Source of the DNA: Linanthus parryae
Lineage: Eukaryota > Streptophyta > Magnoliopsida > Ericales > Polemoniaceae
Assembly (NCBI GenBank): GCA_023055425.1
Contig: JALGPY010000002.1
Location: 115,704,088-115,768,087 of the forward strand
Length of the DNA stretch: 64,000 nucleotides
Reading direction: 5' to 3'
The position numbers and the translations under genes were made by a program. Below, piece after piece: positions 20,635 to 31,010 of this stretch. Below the pieces are notes generated by a model that was not told where the DNA came from, did not search any database, and saw nothing but the letters and a program-made list of their open reading frames with translations. Position 1 is the first letter of the stretch; every line of letters begins with the position of its first letter.

Positions 20635-22762
20635 ATTTTTAGCTATTTGCTAGCCACTCAGTGTCTGCATCGCCATGTCTGCATATAGTTGTTCGTGTCG
20701 TATTGTGTCTAATTATGTAGTATGTGTCGTGATACTGTGATAGTATGTCATATTGTGTTGTGTTAGTCGTGTATATACTTGTTTGTGTTTGTGTTTAATA
20801 TTGCACGTTTTCTTATTTGAGTCTACCTACCCTATTGAATGTTTTGTGTAGTTTCGTTCGTGTCGGCTTGCATGTAGTGTAGGAACTATATGAAAAAAAA
20901 TAAAAAATAAAAATTCAAAAAATTGAAAAATCTAAAAAAAAATAAAAAAAAAATAAAAAGAGAAAATTTTGAGAAAAGGGCAATCAAAATAGGCTAAAAT
21001 TTGATAAATCGCGAAGTGTGAGGATTTTAGGCGTAGAGCATGATTTGCGACCGAGAGTGACGACGTTAGTCCCCCCTAGTAGGTATAGAGAGACTTTCTT
21101 TACGGGAGTGCCTACCTATTTCTAACACTCACGTGATTTTCAAACTCAAAGTGTGTGCCTATTTTCTTACAAGAGCTGAGCTAGGTGTGAGCTAAACAAG
21201 CCGAACATCCATGTGTACGTCTTAGGTAGTCGCCAACCCGCCTCGTAGTGGCACACGAAACAGCTGTGCGAGGTCGTGTATTAGAGCACTCACTGCTTTT
21301 AGAACTCACCTTGTAGGACCATTAGACGCCCCAATTTGAACCTTGGATTCTTTGCTAGCCTTCGGACCTAGGGTGACGATTCTTGGCCTTCCTCAAAAAT
21401 TGATTAGAATCACCACTTTAGTGCCTCACGAGGGGGTTGTGTAGTTGAGGGGGTTAGATGAGGGAGTTATTATACATTTCGTTGAGTTCTACGTCTCGCT
21501 TGGACTTCATTGATTATCTACGAGGGGATGCGAGGGTGAGTGAGTAGGCTTGCGCACTTCGGTGTGGCGGTGTTCCATGCCATTACATCATGGACACAGT
21601 TTTGGAGAGCCGTGAGTGCGTGAATCTAATACGCACAGAATTGGGTTGGGTGAACTTAATTGGTGGATCGTGCTAGGTACCGGTTTTGATTACTTTGGTG
21701 TAGGAGGATCGGTTGGATTAGGCACGAGGTACATTCATCTTCGGGACTACTTGAGAGGGGATATGGTGACATTCGAGTGTGGGGGTGTCGACTTTTGACT
21801 CCGGACATTGAGTGTGAGCTTGCGACGACTCCACTCCCACACATGTACTTCATTGATTTTGCGGCTTGGATTTGACATGGACTTTGATTGAGTAGGAGGA
21901 GATGATATTTTATGTGATATTTATTCATCGATTTATGTGTTTCCTTCTCCTAGCATATTTGATTATTATTTGAAGACCACTCGGATATTATTGTTGGATT
22001 TTGATGGTATTTTGAGAGAATTGTGAAAAAAAAAACAGAAAATAAAAAAAAAATGAGAGAAAAAGAAAAAAAGAGAGATTAAATAAAGTTTGAGTTGGAA
22101 TTGAATTGGAACGAGTGGTGGAGCTACTTTGACGACGACGGCTCACGTTTCATGCACGACAAACGACGATGGCCACGGAGATCACTAGTGTACCGGGGTT
22201 TGAGAGAATTGAGGGCCGGAGGTGGTGAGCTTCGGGTTTCGGTTTCTATCATCGTGGTGAGGGTGTGTGAGATGTGGGATTTGATGTGAGAATGTGACGC
22301 TTAGGACTTGATTTCGACGAGATTATCTATATGTCCCTAAGCCTCATCATGTGAAAACCGTTAGCGGATTAGGAGCTCGGACCTTGGATGTGGCTTTGCC
22401 TAGCGTAGTCTCTTATTTCGTGGCACACGCGAAGAGGTAGCGTACTCTTGTACTTTGTAAAGTTAGGCGTTCTATACTAACTAGGGGAGAGTCTCGTTGT
22501 CGAGTTTAGTTTCAACTTATGCTTTGTTCCTAGGATTCTCATCACGTCATGAATATCGATTTAAGCCAATGGAGATTGCCCGATCTCAACCAAAAAGATA
22601 AAAAGTGTGTTTTGTATATATATATGTGTTTGTGTAGGATTGAGTCGTAGTTTGCATTTGCATCATATTGTTGCATTGTCGAGTCTTGTGTCGTTTGCGT
22701 CTTGAGTCGGCTAGTAAATAGTGATTTGCTCGGGACAAGCAAAAGGTAAGTGTGGGGGTATT
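20635..22762 (+). other. Family B 3' non-coding region and terminal polypurine tract
   Basis: Non-coding. A-rich tracts lie at about 20893-20975 and 22024-22085. The last part reads TTTGCTCGGGACAAGCAAA (can fold) then GTGTGGGGGTAT directly before the LTR at 22763. Short ORFs (for example 21616-21798) show no protein character. Confidence 0.6.
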
Positions 22763-24204
22763 TGATAACTCTCCTTTAGGAGCTATTAATATACTTCCAT
22801 ATTACTTTTATTATGCTAATTTTACATGATTTAGATGTTATATTTGCACGAATATGTGAATTTGACGATTTATAAGCCTAAGAGTCAAAAATTGTCTTTC
22901 TAGCTTATTTGAGCATGATTTCTCTCATATTTGCGATGATACTTGCACGGGTAGTATTTTGTTGTGTTTCTCAGGTAAAATATGTGAAATGGAGCTTATG
23001 AGAGGCTTGGATACACTTGGTATGGAGCTAGATGAAGAGGAGAAAAGAAGACGCAAAGACGAAGAAAAGTTGAAAAATTCACTCCTGACCAGCCTGTACT
23101 ATTTTCGATTCTCAGGAAAATCTATACATAATTTTGGAGCAAGGCATGCTCCATTTTAAAGTAGACATCCGTAGCTTTCCAACGATATATGGTAGGCCCA
23201 AAGACGAGTCCGGATGAGGGAGATACAGCCCGCGCAAAATCAGCTTACAATTCTGTCCGGGAATTACAAACTGGAGGGGCTGAAGTGCAAATTCGGCCAA
23301 AGTTCATTAAAAAACGTGCCCAGGCCTTATGAAACGAATTCTGAGCCCTAAAACACAGAGAGGAGGCTGCTGGAGACGATCAAGAAGGCTAGGGAGCAAG
23401 AGGGACATGGAGAACGACGCCGGAGTCGCCGAAACGCGAATTTCGTCACGAGTTTGACTATCCCTCCCATATTTTCTATCTTTTCTTGTTACTATGAACT
23501 TGTTAGCATCTATTTTCAGTATATTTGAGTAAATTTATTTGTTGGGATATCTCATAGGGAGCTAGGGTTTGAACACCATGTTGGTGATTTATGGATCTTT
23601 TTCATGCTTTTAGCTTAATTGAATGTGTTTTTCTTAGCTATGCTTGATTTATGTACTTAATTCTATCGTTTCTATTGTTTGAGCTCTCAATAGGATGATT
23701 ATAGGTATAGGATGTTAGAGGAATCAACATTCTCTACCCGGAAACTTGAATCAAGCACTAGCCGTATCTAGGGTTGAGGAATCTTGCTAGTTAGCTAGAA
23801 CTAAGAGTAGACCACAACAACATAATGCTTATTTGAACTTGAGTAGGTTAGAGGAATCAGGTACAAGAGTTTGAATATAGGCTTTGGTTGAGGAATCTTC
23901 AAAGCATAGGTGCTCGTTTGGCTAAGTAAAAGACGTTCGTGTTACTAGAACATAAATCATAAGTGGTGCGAGATCCCTAGTGAACCCTGAAGAGATATCC
24001 TGAATTTTATCCCACATATTAATCTCAATTTTAATAATTAGCTTGTTACTTACTTTCTTAGATTAGTCAAACAAACTCAATTACTTGCCCACATTAAAGT
24101 TAATCATCCTAATTCGTTCACGAGAAGTCCTTTGGGTTCGACAAACCCGGATTTACCGGATATTACTACACACGACGGCTGTGCACTTGCAGTTGGATCG
24201 TGCC
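22763..24204 (+). repeat. Family B LTR (3' LTR of the B unit)
   Basis: Starts TGATAACTCTCC and runs to GGATCGTGCC. The last base(s) of the LTR are missing where the inverted segment begins. It matches the B part of the chimeric LTR with few changes. It is related to family A LTRs in patches, for example the shared GAATCTTGCTAGTTAGCTA. Confidence 0.88.
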
Positions 24205-24718
24205 CTCCAGTTTGTAATTCCCGGACAGAATTGTAAGCTGATTTTGCGCGGGCTGTATCTCCCTCATCCGGACTCGTCTTTGGGCCTACCATATATCGTT
24301 GGAAAGCTACGGATGTCTACTTTAAAATGGAGCATGCCTTGCTCCAAAATTATGTATAGATTTTCCTGAGAATCGAAAATAGTACAGGCTGGTCAGGAGT
24401 GAATTTTTCAACTTTTCTTCGTCTTTGCGTCTTCTTTTCTCCTCTTCATCTACCTCCATACCAAGTGTATCCAAGCCTCTCATAAGCTCCATTTCACCTA
24501 TTTTACCTGAGAAACACAACAAAATACTACCCGTGCAATTATCATCGCAAATATGAGAGAAATCATGCTCAAATAAGCTAGAAAGAAAATTTTTGACTCT
24601 TAGGCTTATAAATCGTCAAATTCACATATTCGTGCAAATATAACATCTAAATCATGTAAAATTAGCATAATAAAAGTAATATGGAAGTATATTAATAGCT
24701 CCTAAAGGAGAGTTATCA
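24205..24718 (-). repeat. Inverted 5' part of a family B LTR
   Basis: Reverse complement of about 22763-23276, with a few substitutions. It ends GAGTTATCA at 24718, so the LTR start forms the right outer end of the composite. It abuts the direct B LTR head to tail at 24204/24205, giving a large fold-back. Confidence 0.88.
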
Positions 24719-24995
24719 ATCAGCCGTATTGATGGGACACGTAAGCCTAGGATCTCTCAGTCAGTCACCTGAGTTCGCACGCAAGCTTTGTTGTCGCGTG
24801 CGCGCGACGGACCTTACCATAGCCTCCAAACCACTAAGTCCCTACAAGTCCCGTGTTATGGTGCGCGGGGGCTCTGTCTCGTAGCCCCCACGTGGATCAG
24901 CATGGGTGGTGATCCGGTGTGTATGGAGAACAGGTAGGTGCGCTGGATGGCTGCCATGTGGTGGTGATCAGTCTGCATGGAAAGCAGTATCTACA
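24719..24995 (-). repeat. TR-GAG 3' LTR, proximal part
   Basis: Resumes with the duplicated ATCAG (24719-24723) and then matches 27153-27425 of the other LTR. It ends TCTACA at 24995. The adjoining AGCCCCCTTTT is the polypurine tract read on the minus strand. Confidence 0.88.
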
Positions 24996-25117
24996 ATAGC
25001 CCCCTTTTGTGCGATTGTCACGCGCCCTTCTGTTGTGCAGTCGCGCAAAATCAGCCGTTCGTGAAGCTCACGTGAGCCTTTTCGAATTTTGAATTCGAAT
25101 CATCAGAGCCCCCTGTC

Positions 25118-26776
25118 TTAGCCATAGAGTTCCGCAACCACAGGGATTTCCGCTTCTGCCATGTCTGTAATCGAGATCATTGCGATATATTTTCCCTTGG
25201 ATTTTCGTCGCGGCAAGGGGTCGTCTCGCACATTTTTGGCTGATTCTTCAACAACTAACTGGTCCTTCCTCATTTTCTCGTCCACAATCCACTTGAGTTT
25301 CCTACATTCCCGAGTGGGGTGGGAGATTTTCTCGTGACATTCGTACCATTTCGGGTCTCAAAATTGTTCTCATGTAGGTTTGTGTTCAAATGCCGGCAAA
25401 ATTCCCTCTCGTCGCCATTTCTTGCAAAGGTCGATAGCGTCCCTGATCGATATAGACAGGGGTGAAGGCTCTTGGGCTGTAAACCGCCGTTGCTTGCTAG
25501 GCGAAGATACCGCATGCAGATTGGCGTCTCGCGATCGTTTGAATTCGCCGTCTTTAGAGCCGGGTGCACGCTCACTATCGTGTCTTTTCTTCATCCTTTA
25601 TACCAGTGGTTCGACGTTCCTAGTAAAGTCAATCAACTTTGAAAAAGTGGGCATGTTCAACTTAATCAACATACCTTTATACTCGTCGCGCATGTCTTGC
25701 AGGCATATTTCGACTAGACGGCTCTCCAAGACTTCGTCCCTGCACTCCATGGACCTGGCCCTGAATTTCTTGATGAAGGAGACGCCTTCCTCGTCAGGCT
25801 TTTGGTACATCCGGGAGAGGTGAATGGTGGTGACTCGTTCGTCCATCTGGAAGAACTTCGTATAGAACTTCTTTACCATTTCATCCCATGTCTTGACAGA
25901 TCCCGCTTCGAGGGCTCTGTACCACTTGTATGCGATGGTTCCCAGAGATTTGGGAAATTTGCGCATGAGTAGTCGAGTATCAGCTGCGTACGGGCCCATC
26001 ATCTCCATGAACCTCATCACGTGCTCGTGGGCGTTCCCACTGACCTCATCAAACTTGTCCCACTTGGGCGCTTTGTACCCAGCGGGGTTCGGCATCAGAT
26101 AGACATCCCGCAGAATGGGAGGCGCATTATCTACCTTGGGGATGACAGTGTCTGCGAAACTCTGGTTGGCGATGATACTGTCAATCCTTTGTTCGAGGGC
26201 CACCATACCAGCAGGTGTTCCTCCATAGGATGGAGCTGTTGGCCCAAAGTCCGGAATGTAGGGAATACTGGGATTGTAAAGAGGCGGAGGTGGAGGCCCA
26301 CGGCTTCCTAGAGCTCCGCTTGCATATAGAGATGATGCAGGATATGCAGTGGGGTTCCCTGCCGTCATCAGGGACGAACCTGATGAGAATGGTGGAGTCT
26401 GGCTCGCCGGGCCGCCTGAGAGAGGAGTCTGGGCAGAAGCGACATGCACTATTGAGGTGCCTATTGAGTTGGACACCATCCCTGGTGGGGGTAGTGAAGT
26501 TGACAGTAATGAGGCAGAAGCCCCTGGGACAACGTTCTGGGCCACCTTTCCAAGAATCGCCATGATCTGAGCAATTTGTTCAGATTGAGCTTCCATGGCT
26601 TGGGCTTGGGTCTGTATCGTGGCTTCGAGAGACTCCAAGGAAGGTTCTCCCTCAACAAAAACCGGAGGCCGAGTGTTGGGAGTGGTGTTGAGCAGTCCGT
26701 CCTCTCCTGTGGTCTCCTCTTGGGAGGGAGACTGGTCTCCGTGACGAATGGCTTGGTCTGAAGATATTATGGGCAT
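25118..26776 (-). pseudogene. gag: TR-GAG Gag polyprotein, one frame with three in-frame stops
   Basis: Gag would form the cytoplasmic particle that packages element RNA. The ATG is at 26776. The first 392 codons hold a coiled-coil-like segment (~47-80), a proline-rich linker (~95-190) and the Ty3/Gypsy-type gag domain (~235-350; KWYRALEAGSVKTWDEMVKKFY). The frame then meets TAA at 25598-25600, but the same frame carries on (MKKRHDSERAPG). It passes TGA at 25370-25372 and 25358-25360 and reaches a zinc-knuckle-like ECHEKISHPTRECRKLK. It ends at TAA 25118-25120. No protease or polymerase follows. Stops without any frameshift mean recent decay or read-through; decay is the simpler reading. Confidence 0.85.
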
Positions 26777-26821
26777 ATTTGAGGCTCTTGAAGGTGTATG
26801 TTCACGTCGGGTTCACAAAAA

Positions 26822-27427
26822 TGAGTACAAGGAAATCCTCGAGAGATCTACAAATGTACACCTCAAGTAGGGAAAAGAACACGGAGAGTTGTAGGGTGTG
26901 TGTAGGGAGAGAGTAAGCACTGGTAACTGTTTGTGAGAGAGAGACAGTGAGCTATGGCAATGGACCAATGTGTCTTGTGTGTCTTATGTCGCAACGGAGA
27001 GCTAACGATCCTATATATAGTGGTGAGGTGACCGTGTAGGGGTTAATGCACCATAAATGGCGGCTTAAAGATAGACCCCAAACGGCACGTTGGACCGTGT
27101 ATATAGGAACCGTTACGCACCTGCCCGCAAGTATCGGAGACCATTATGAGATCAGCCGTATTGATGGGACACGTAAGCGTAGGATCTCTCATTCAGTTAC
27201 CCGAGTTCGCACGCAAGCTTTGTTGTCGCGTGCGCGCAATGGACCTTACCATAGCCTCCAAACCACTAAGTCCCTACAAGTCCCGTGTTATGGTGCGCGG
27301 GGGCTCTGTCTCGTAGCCCCCACGTGGATCAGCACGGGTGGTGGTGCGGTGTGTATGGAGCACAGCTAGGTGCGCTGGATGGATTCCACGTGGTGGTGAT
27401 CCGTCTGCCTGGAAAGTAGTATCTAGA
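26822..27427 (-). repeat. TR-GAG 5' LTR (606 bp)
   Basis: Complete LTR in one piece. In plus orientation it begins TGAGTACAAGG and ends AGTATCTAGA (the other copy ends ACA). The internal side (26800-26821) gives a candidate primer site on the minus strand, TGTGAACCCGACGTGAAC, which I cannot assign to a tRNA. Confidence 0.88.
27011..27020 (-). promoter_or_regulatory. Probable TATA box of the TR-GAG 5' LTR
   Basis: On the minus strand CTATATATAG sits in the 5' LTR, as a polymerase II promoter for this element would. The same block occurs in the other LTR at 5449-5458. Confidence 0.4.
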
Positions 27428-27593
27428 CTTACAAAAGACATAAATCTCAAGGCCTTGAGATTTATGTCTTGTACTTGCATCATTTAGTTAAATCCTGTGT
27501 TTTAGCAAAAAGTTCCCATACTCTATTCAACCCCCCCCCCCCCCCCTTATAGAGTATTTTGGTCCTATATTTAGTCTACATTACAAACTTTCA
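27428..27593 (+). repeat. SIRE-1 5' LTR, right part
   Basis: Begins with the duplicated CTTAC and matches 45070-45222 of the 3' LTR. It holds a 36-bp perfect palindrome (27435-27470) and a run of 16 C (27531-27546). The LTR ends ACTTTCA at 27593. Confidence 0.87.
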
Positions 27594-27594
27594 A

Positions 27595-27612
27595 TTGGTA
27601 TCACAACTTGGG
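27595..27612 (+). other. SIRE-1 primer binding site
   Basis: TTGGTATCACAACTTGGG begins 2 bases after the LTR end. TGGTATCA matches the tRNA-iMet-type primer of Copia elements; the rest diverges from the usual TGGTATCAGAGC. Confidence 0.6.
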
Positions 27613-27643
27613 TCACTACTATAGATCTAACAATCTTGTGACT

Positions 27644-29514
27644 ATGAGTAATGTAGGAGATGGTGGCTTCTCTCAAGGAAGGGCAGCAAACTGACCTCCA
27701 TTGTTCTGTGGTGACAACTTCATGAACTGGAAGACATTGATGAAGATGTTCATCATCGATCAAGATATGGAATTGTGGTCGATAATTCAGAATGGTCCTC
27801 ATTAGTATTTCACTACCATTGATGGAGTTAGATGCATCAAGTCTGAGGAAAATCTCTCAGTTACTGAACTGGAAAGGTATCCAACAATTACAAGGCTATG
27901 AATCTATTATACTGTGCTCTCAATGCAGATGAGTTCAACAGAGTGAAAAATTGCAAAAGTGCCAAAGAAGTATGGGAAAAACTTGTTGTGACATATGAAG
28001 GAACAAGTCAAGTCAAACAAACCAAGATTAACATACTTCTGAGGCAATATGAGCTGTTCAAAATGAACTCAGGTGAAACTATCAAGGAGATGTTCATAAG
28101 ATTCACTAATGTGGTGAACAATCTAGATTCATTGGGAAAAAGTTTCTCAAATGAGGAAAAGTTCAGGAAGATTCTGAGAAGTTTGCCGAAAGCTAAGTGG
28201 GATCCAAGACAACAGCTATTGAGGAAGCTCGGGATTTAAGTCTTCTTCATCTAGATGATCTACAAGGAAAGCTGCTCACTCATGAGATGTCTATGAAAGA
28301 TGTAGAAGGTGATCTGAGTGAAAACATCAAGAATCTAGCACTGAAGGCTAAAGACAATGAAAAATCCCAAAGCCTTGAGACTGAAGATGAGCATGATGAT
28401 GAAGAGGATCTAGCATTGATCTCCAAGGCCTTGGCCAGGATTCTCAAGAAGAAGAAAAATTTGGGAACAAAGGCTACAACAGAGAGAGATCAAGACCTTC
28501 AAGCAGCAAGGATTACAAAGGTAAGTCCTCATCACATTCACATAAAACTAAAGTGATGAATTGCTTTGAATGTGGTGATGCAGATCATTTAGTAAGGGAT
28601 TTTCCACAAAATAAGAAGAACATGAACTTTCAAAAGAAGGACAATGACAACAGAAGGAAGAAAGCAATGATGGCCTCATGGAGTGATTCTGATTCATCAA
28701 GTGATTCAGACACAGAAGAAGAACAATCAAATTTATGCTTCATGGCTAAACATGATGAAGAAAAGTCTTCAGAAAGACACATTGAAGAAATGGTAAAAAA
28801 CCTTCTTGCTAGTCCTTCTGATGTACTTCCTGAAATTCTCAAGAGCATGTTTTTAAATGAGGAAAGTTACAGAAATGAGATTGCTTCTTTAAAGGTTAAA
28901 TTTCATGAGCAGGTAAAAGAAACTTGGACTTAGTTTTTACCAACAAGACTATTGCAGTTTATAAGACGAAAATTGAAAAGGAATTCAAGGCCTTGGACAG
29001 CATATTCAAATCCTTGAAGGCACAGATAAAATAGATTGTTGATCAAAACACTCTCTTAACTGGAAGGTATGTTGATCTAAAGACTCATTCAGAGGATTTA
29101 GAACAACAAATATGTTCTTTGACTGAGAAACTTCAAGAGTCTAAAAAGGTCCTAACCAGTTTTACAGGCTCAAAACATAATCTGAATCTCATTCGTGGAG
29201 GAAGTCTGAAATCAATGCATAAATGTGGAATTGGCTATAATCCAAATTTTCCAAAGAAAGGCCAAACTACTTTCGTCAAATCTGGTAGCAGACATTCTCC
29301 AATATGTCATTACTGTGGAAAAATTGGTCATATAAAATTAACTTGTCCCTTCAGAAGATCAGAACCTCATATTTTGAGGAACACTTATCCTTATCAGCTT
29401 AAGGGACAGGTTAAACAGATATGGGTTCCAAAAGGAATTAGACCACCAAACATGACTGATTCTGAGTATGACTCAAAGTTCTGCACTTGGTCTAACAGCC
29501 TGTTGAGGCAATGA
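27644..29514 (+). pseudogene. gag: SIRE-1 Gag, frameshifted
   Basis: The ATG at 27644 starts MSNVGDGGFSQGR, as in SIRE-2 at 50811, but a stop and frameshifts soon break the frame. Recognisable Copia gag pieces lie in frame 27898-28239 (KEVWEKLVVTYEGTSQVKQ, the UBN2/gag-polypeptide type) and 28197-28556 (acidic, lysine-rich). At 28553-28933 there is a zinc knuckle ECGDADHLVRDF with its last Cys replaced by Phe. A second, intact zinc knuckle CHYCGKIGHIKLTC is in 29119-29514. At least three frameshifts are needed, plus stops (28932, 29031). Two zinc knuckles around a coiled-coil stretch match SIRE-2. Confidence 0.8.
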
Positions 29515-29542
29515 TTTATATTTACAGGATGTCACCAAGGCC

Positions 29543-30078
29543 TTGAAGGATCAGAAATGGATATTAGACAGTGGTTGTTCCAGACATATTAGTGGAAAGA
29601 AGTCTCTTTTTACTGAGCTCGCAGAGAAATCTGGAGGAACAATTACACTTGGTGACAAGGCAAAATGCAATATTATTGGTATATGTAGTATTGGTAATGG
29701 TTATACCAACTCCATCTCTTATGTTTATCTTGTGGATGGACATAGATATAATCTGATTAGTATTTCTCAGTTATGTGATAAAGGTTATAAAGTTGTATTT
29801 GACAAGGAGAAAAGTGTTGTGCAAGATGAGAAATCTGGAAATTGCATACTCACTGCTCCTAGATCATACAATTTATATGCTATGAGTACTAACAGTATTG
29901 CAGGTGACAAGTTGAAAAGCCTCAAGGCCTTGAAGGAAGATTCAAAGCTTTGACATAGAAAGCTTGGGCATATTATACACACCTTGAATAAACTCATCTC
30001 AAAGGACTTGGTAAGAGGATTACCATCACAAAAATTCTCAGATGATGAGATTTGCAAGGCATGTGTACAAGATCTTAA
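29543..30078 (+). pseudogene. pol: SIRE-1 protease and integrase N-terminal remnant
   Basis: The aspartic protease active site is WILDSGCSRHISG (DSG). It continues with typical Copia text (LVDGHRYNLISISQLCDKG). An in-frame TGA at 29951-29953 precedes the GAG-pre-integrase segment (RKLGHIIHTLNKL...CKAC). After CKAC the sequence jumps to DLNLNKHEADDD, which in SIRE-2 lies after the whole integrase (~53980). So ~0.8 kb coding the integrase catalytic core is gone, and the frame is kept across the junction. This copy could not integrate itself. Confidence 0.82.
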
Positions 30079-31010
30079 TTTGAACAAGCATGAGGCTGAT
30101 GATGACATTGTGAAAGAAGACAAAGGAAAAACTGAAGTGCAGAATCAGTCAGTAGAATCTCAAGGTCGTGAACCTCCTGCAGAGCCAAAATCTCAAAGCC
30201 TTGAGAATGAAACTGAAATTTTCTATGATGCTCCTTCAACTGCTTCAAGAACTCAAAGACTTGAAGGAACATATTCCTGGACACCAAGGAAGAATTTTAA
30301 GTATCTTGCAGACCATCCAGCTGACAATATCATATCTGATCAAACTACTGGAACTCAGACAAGAGGACAGTTGAAGAACTTATGTGCTTTTAGTGATTTT
30401 GTATCACTGATTGAGCCCAAGAATGCAAAAGAAGCACTAGAAGATGTAGAATGGATCATAGCAATGCAAAGTGAGCTGAATGAATTTGAAAGAAACAAGG
30501 TATGGAAACTGGTTCCGTGAACCAAAAGAGCAATCAATTATTGGAACCTGATGGCTGTGCAGAAATAAGGTTGATGAGAATGGCAAAGTGGTAAGAAACA
30601 AATCCTGACTTGTGGCACAAGGATACAATCCAGAAGAAGGTATAGACTATGAGGAGACATTTTCTCCTGTTGTCAGGTTAGAAGCTATTAGAATACTTCT
30701 TGCATTTACATCTCACAATCACATAAAGCTTTATCAAATGGATGTCAAATGTGCTTTTCTGAATGGTTATTTACAAGAAGATGTTTTTGTAGCTCAACCT
30801 CCTGGTTTTGAAGATGAAAACTTCCCTTATCATGTTTAGAAATTAGACAAAGCTCTTTATGGCTTAAAACAAGCTCCAAGGGCTTGGTATGACAAACTCT
30901 CAAAGTTTTTACTTGACAATAATTTCAAGAGAAGTCTTGTAGATAAAAATCTTTTCATTAAACATCATGAAACTGACTTGTTAGTAGTTCAGATCTATGT
31001 AGATGATATT
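30079..31010 (+). pseudogene. pol: SIRE-1 reverse transcriptase, 5' part
   Basis: The linker has SRTQRLEGTYSWTPRK. The RT start follows (EALEDVEWIIAMQSELNEF) and stops at 30518-30520. After a frameshift, frame 30612 gives EGIDYEETFSPVVRLEAIR and QMDVKCAFLNGYLQED (RT motif with the first catalytic Asp). TAG at 30837-30839 precedes ALYGLKQAPRAWYDKL. The piece ends at QIYVDDI, the catalytic YVDD box, where the 4-kb-LTR element enters. It continues in the same frame at 40210. Confidence 0.83.

Larger units (their letters stand above)
5594..24718 (+). mobile_element. Composite of Athila/Tat-like non-autonomous Gypsy families A and B
   Basis: A perfect target duplication ATCAG (5589-5593, 24719-24723) brackets the block. 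The order is: A LTR, A internal, A LTR, A internal, A LTR, 68-bp filler, chimeric A/B LTR, B internal, B LTR, inverted 5' part of a B LTR. The left end starts TGATAACTC. The right end is the reverse complement of a B LTR start, so both outer ends are U3 starts. Primer sites match the tRNA-Asp type (TGGCGCCGTTGCCGGGGA). No pol domain is seen anywhere in the 19 kb. Confidence 0.82.
5259..27427 (-). mobile_element. TR-GAG type non-autonomous Gypsy-like LTR retrotransposon, split by a composite insertion
   Basis: The ~606 bp LTRs are 26822-27427 (5' LTR on the minus strand) and 5259-5593 plus 24724-24995 (3' LTR, split). A perfect 5-bp target duplication CTTAC flanks the unit (5254-5258, 27428-27432). 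The internal region is only ~1.8 kb and carries a gag pseudogene and no pol. LTR pair plus Gag-only coding matches the class described in plants as TR-GAG. On the minus strand a purine tract (AAAAGGGGGCTAT) abuts the 3' LTR at 24996-25008. The right LTR end reads GA instead of CA. Confidence 0.87.

Noticed and set aside
25893..26761. Several plus-strand ORFs of 60-150 aa
   Set aside because: They are antisense shadows of the minus-strand gag frame, which has the recognisable domain.
27046..27369. ORF of 107 aa, partly repeated at 5484-5666
   Set aside because: It lies in the TR-GAG LTR on the strand opposite to the element and is not kept between the LTRs.
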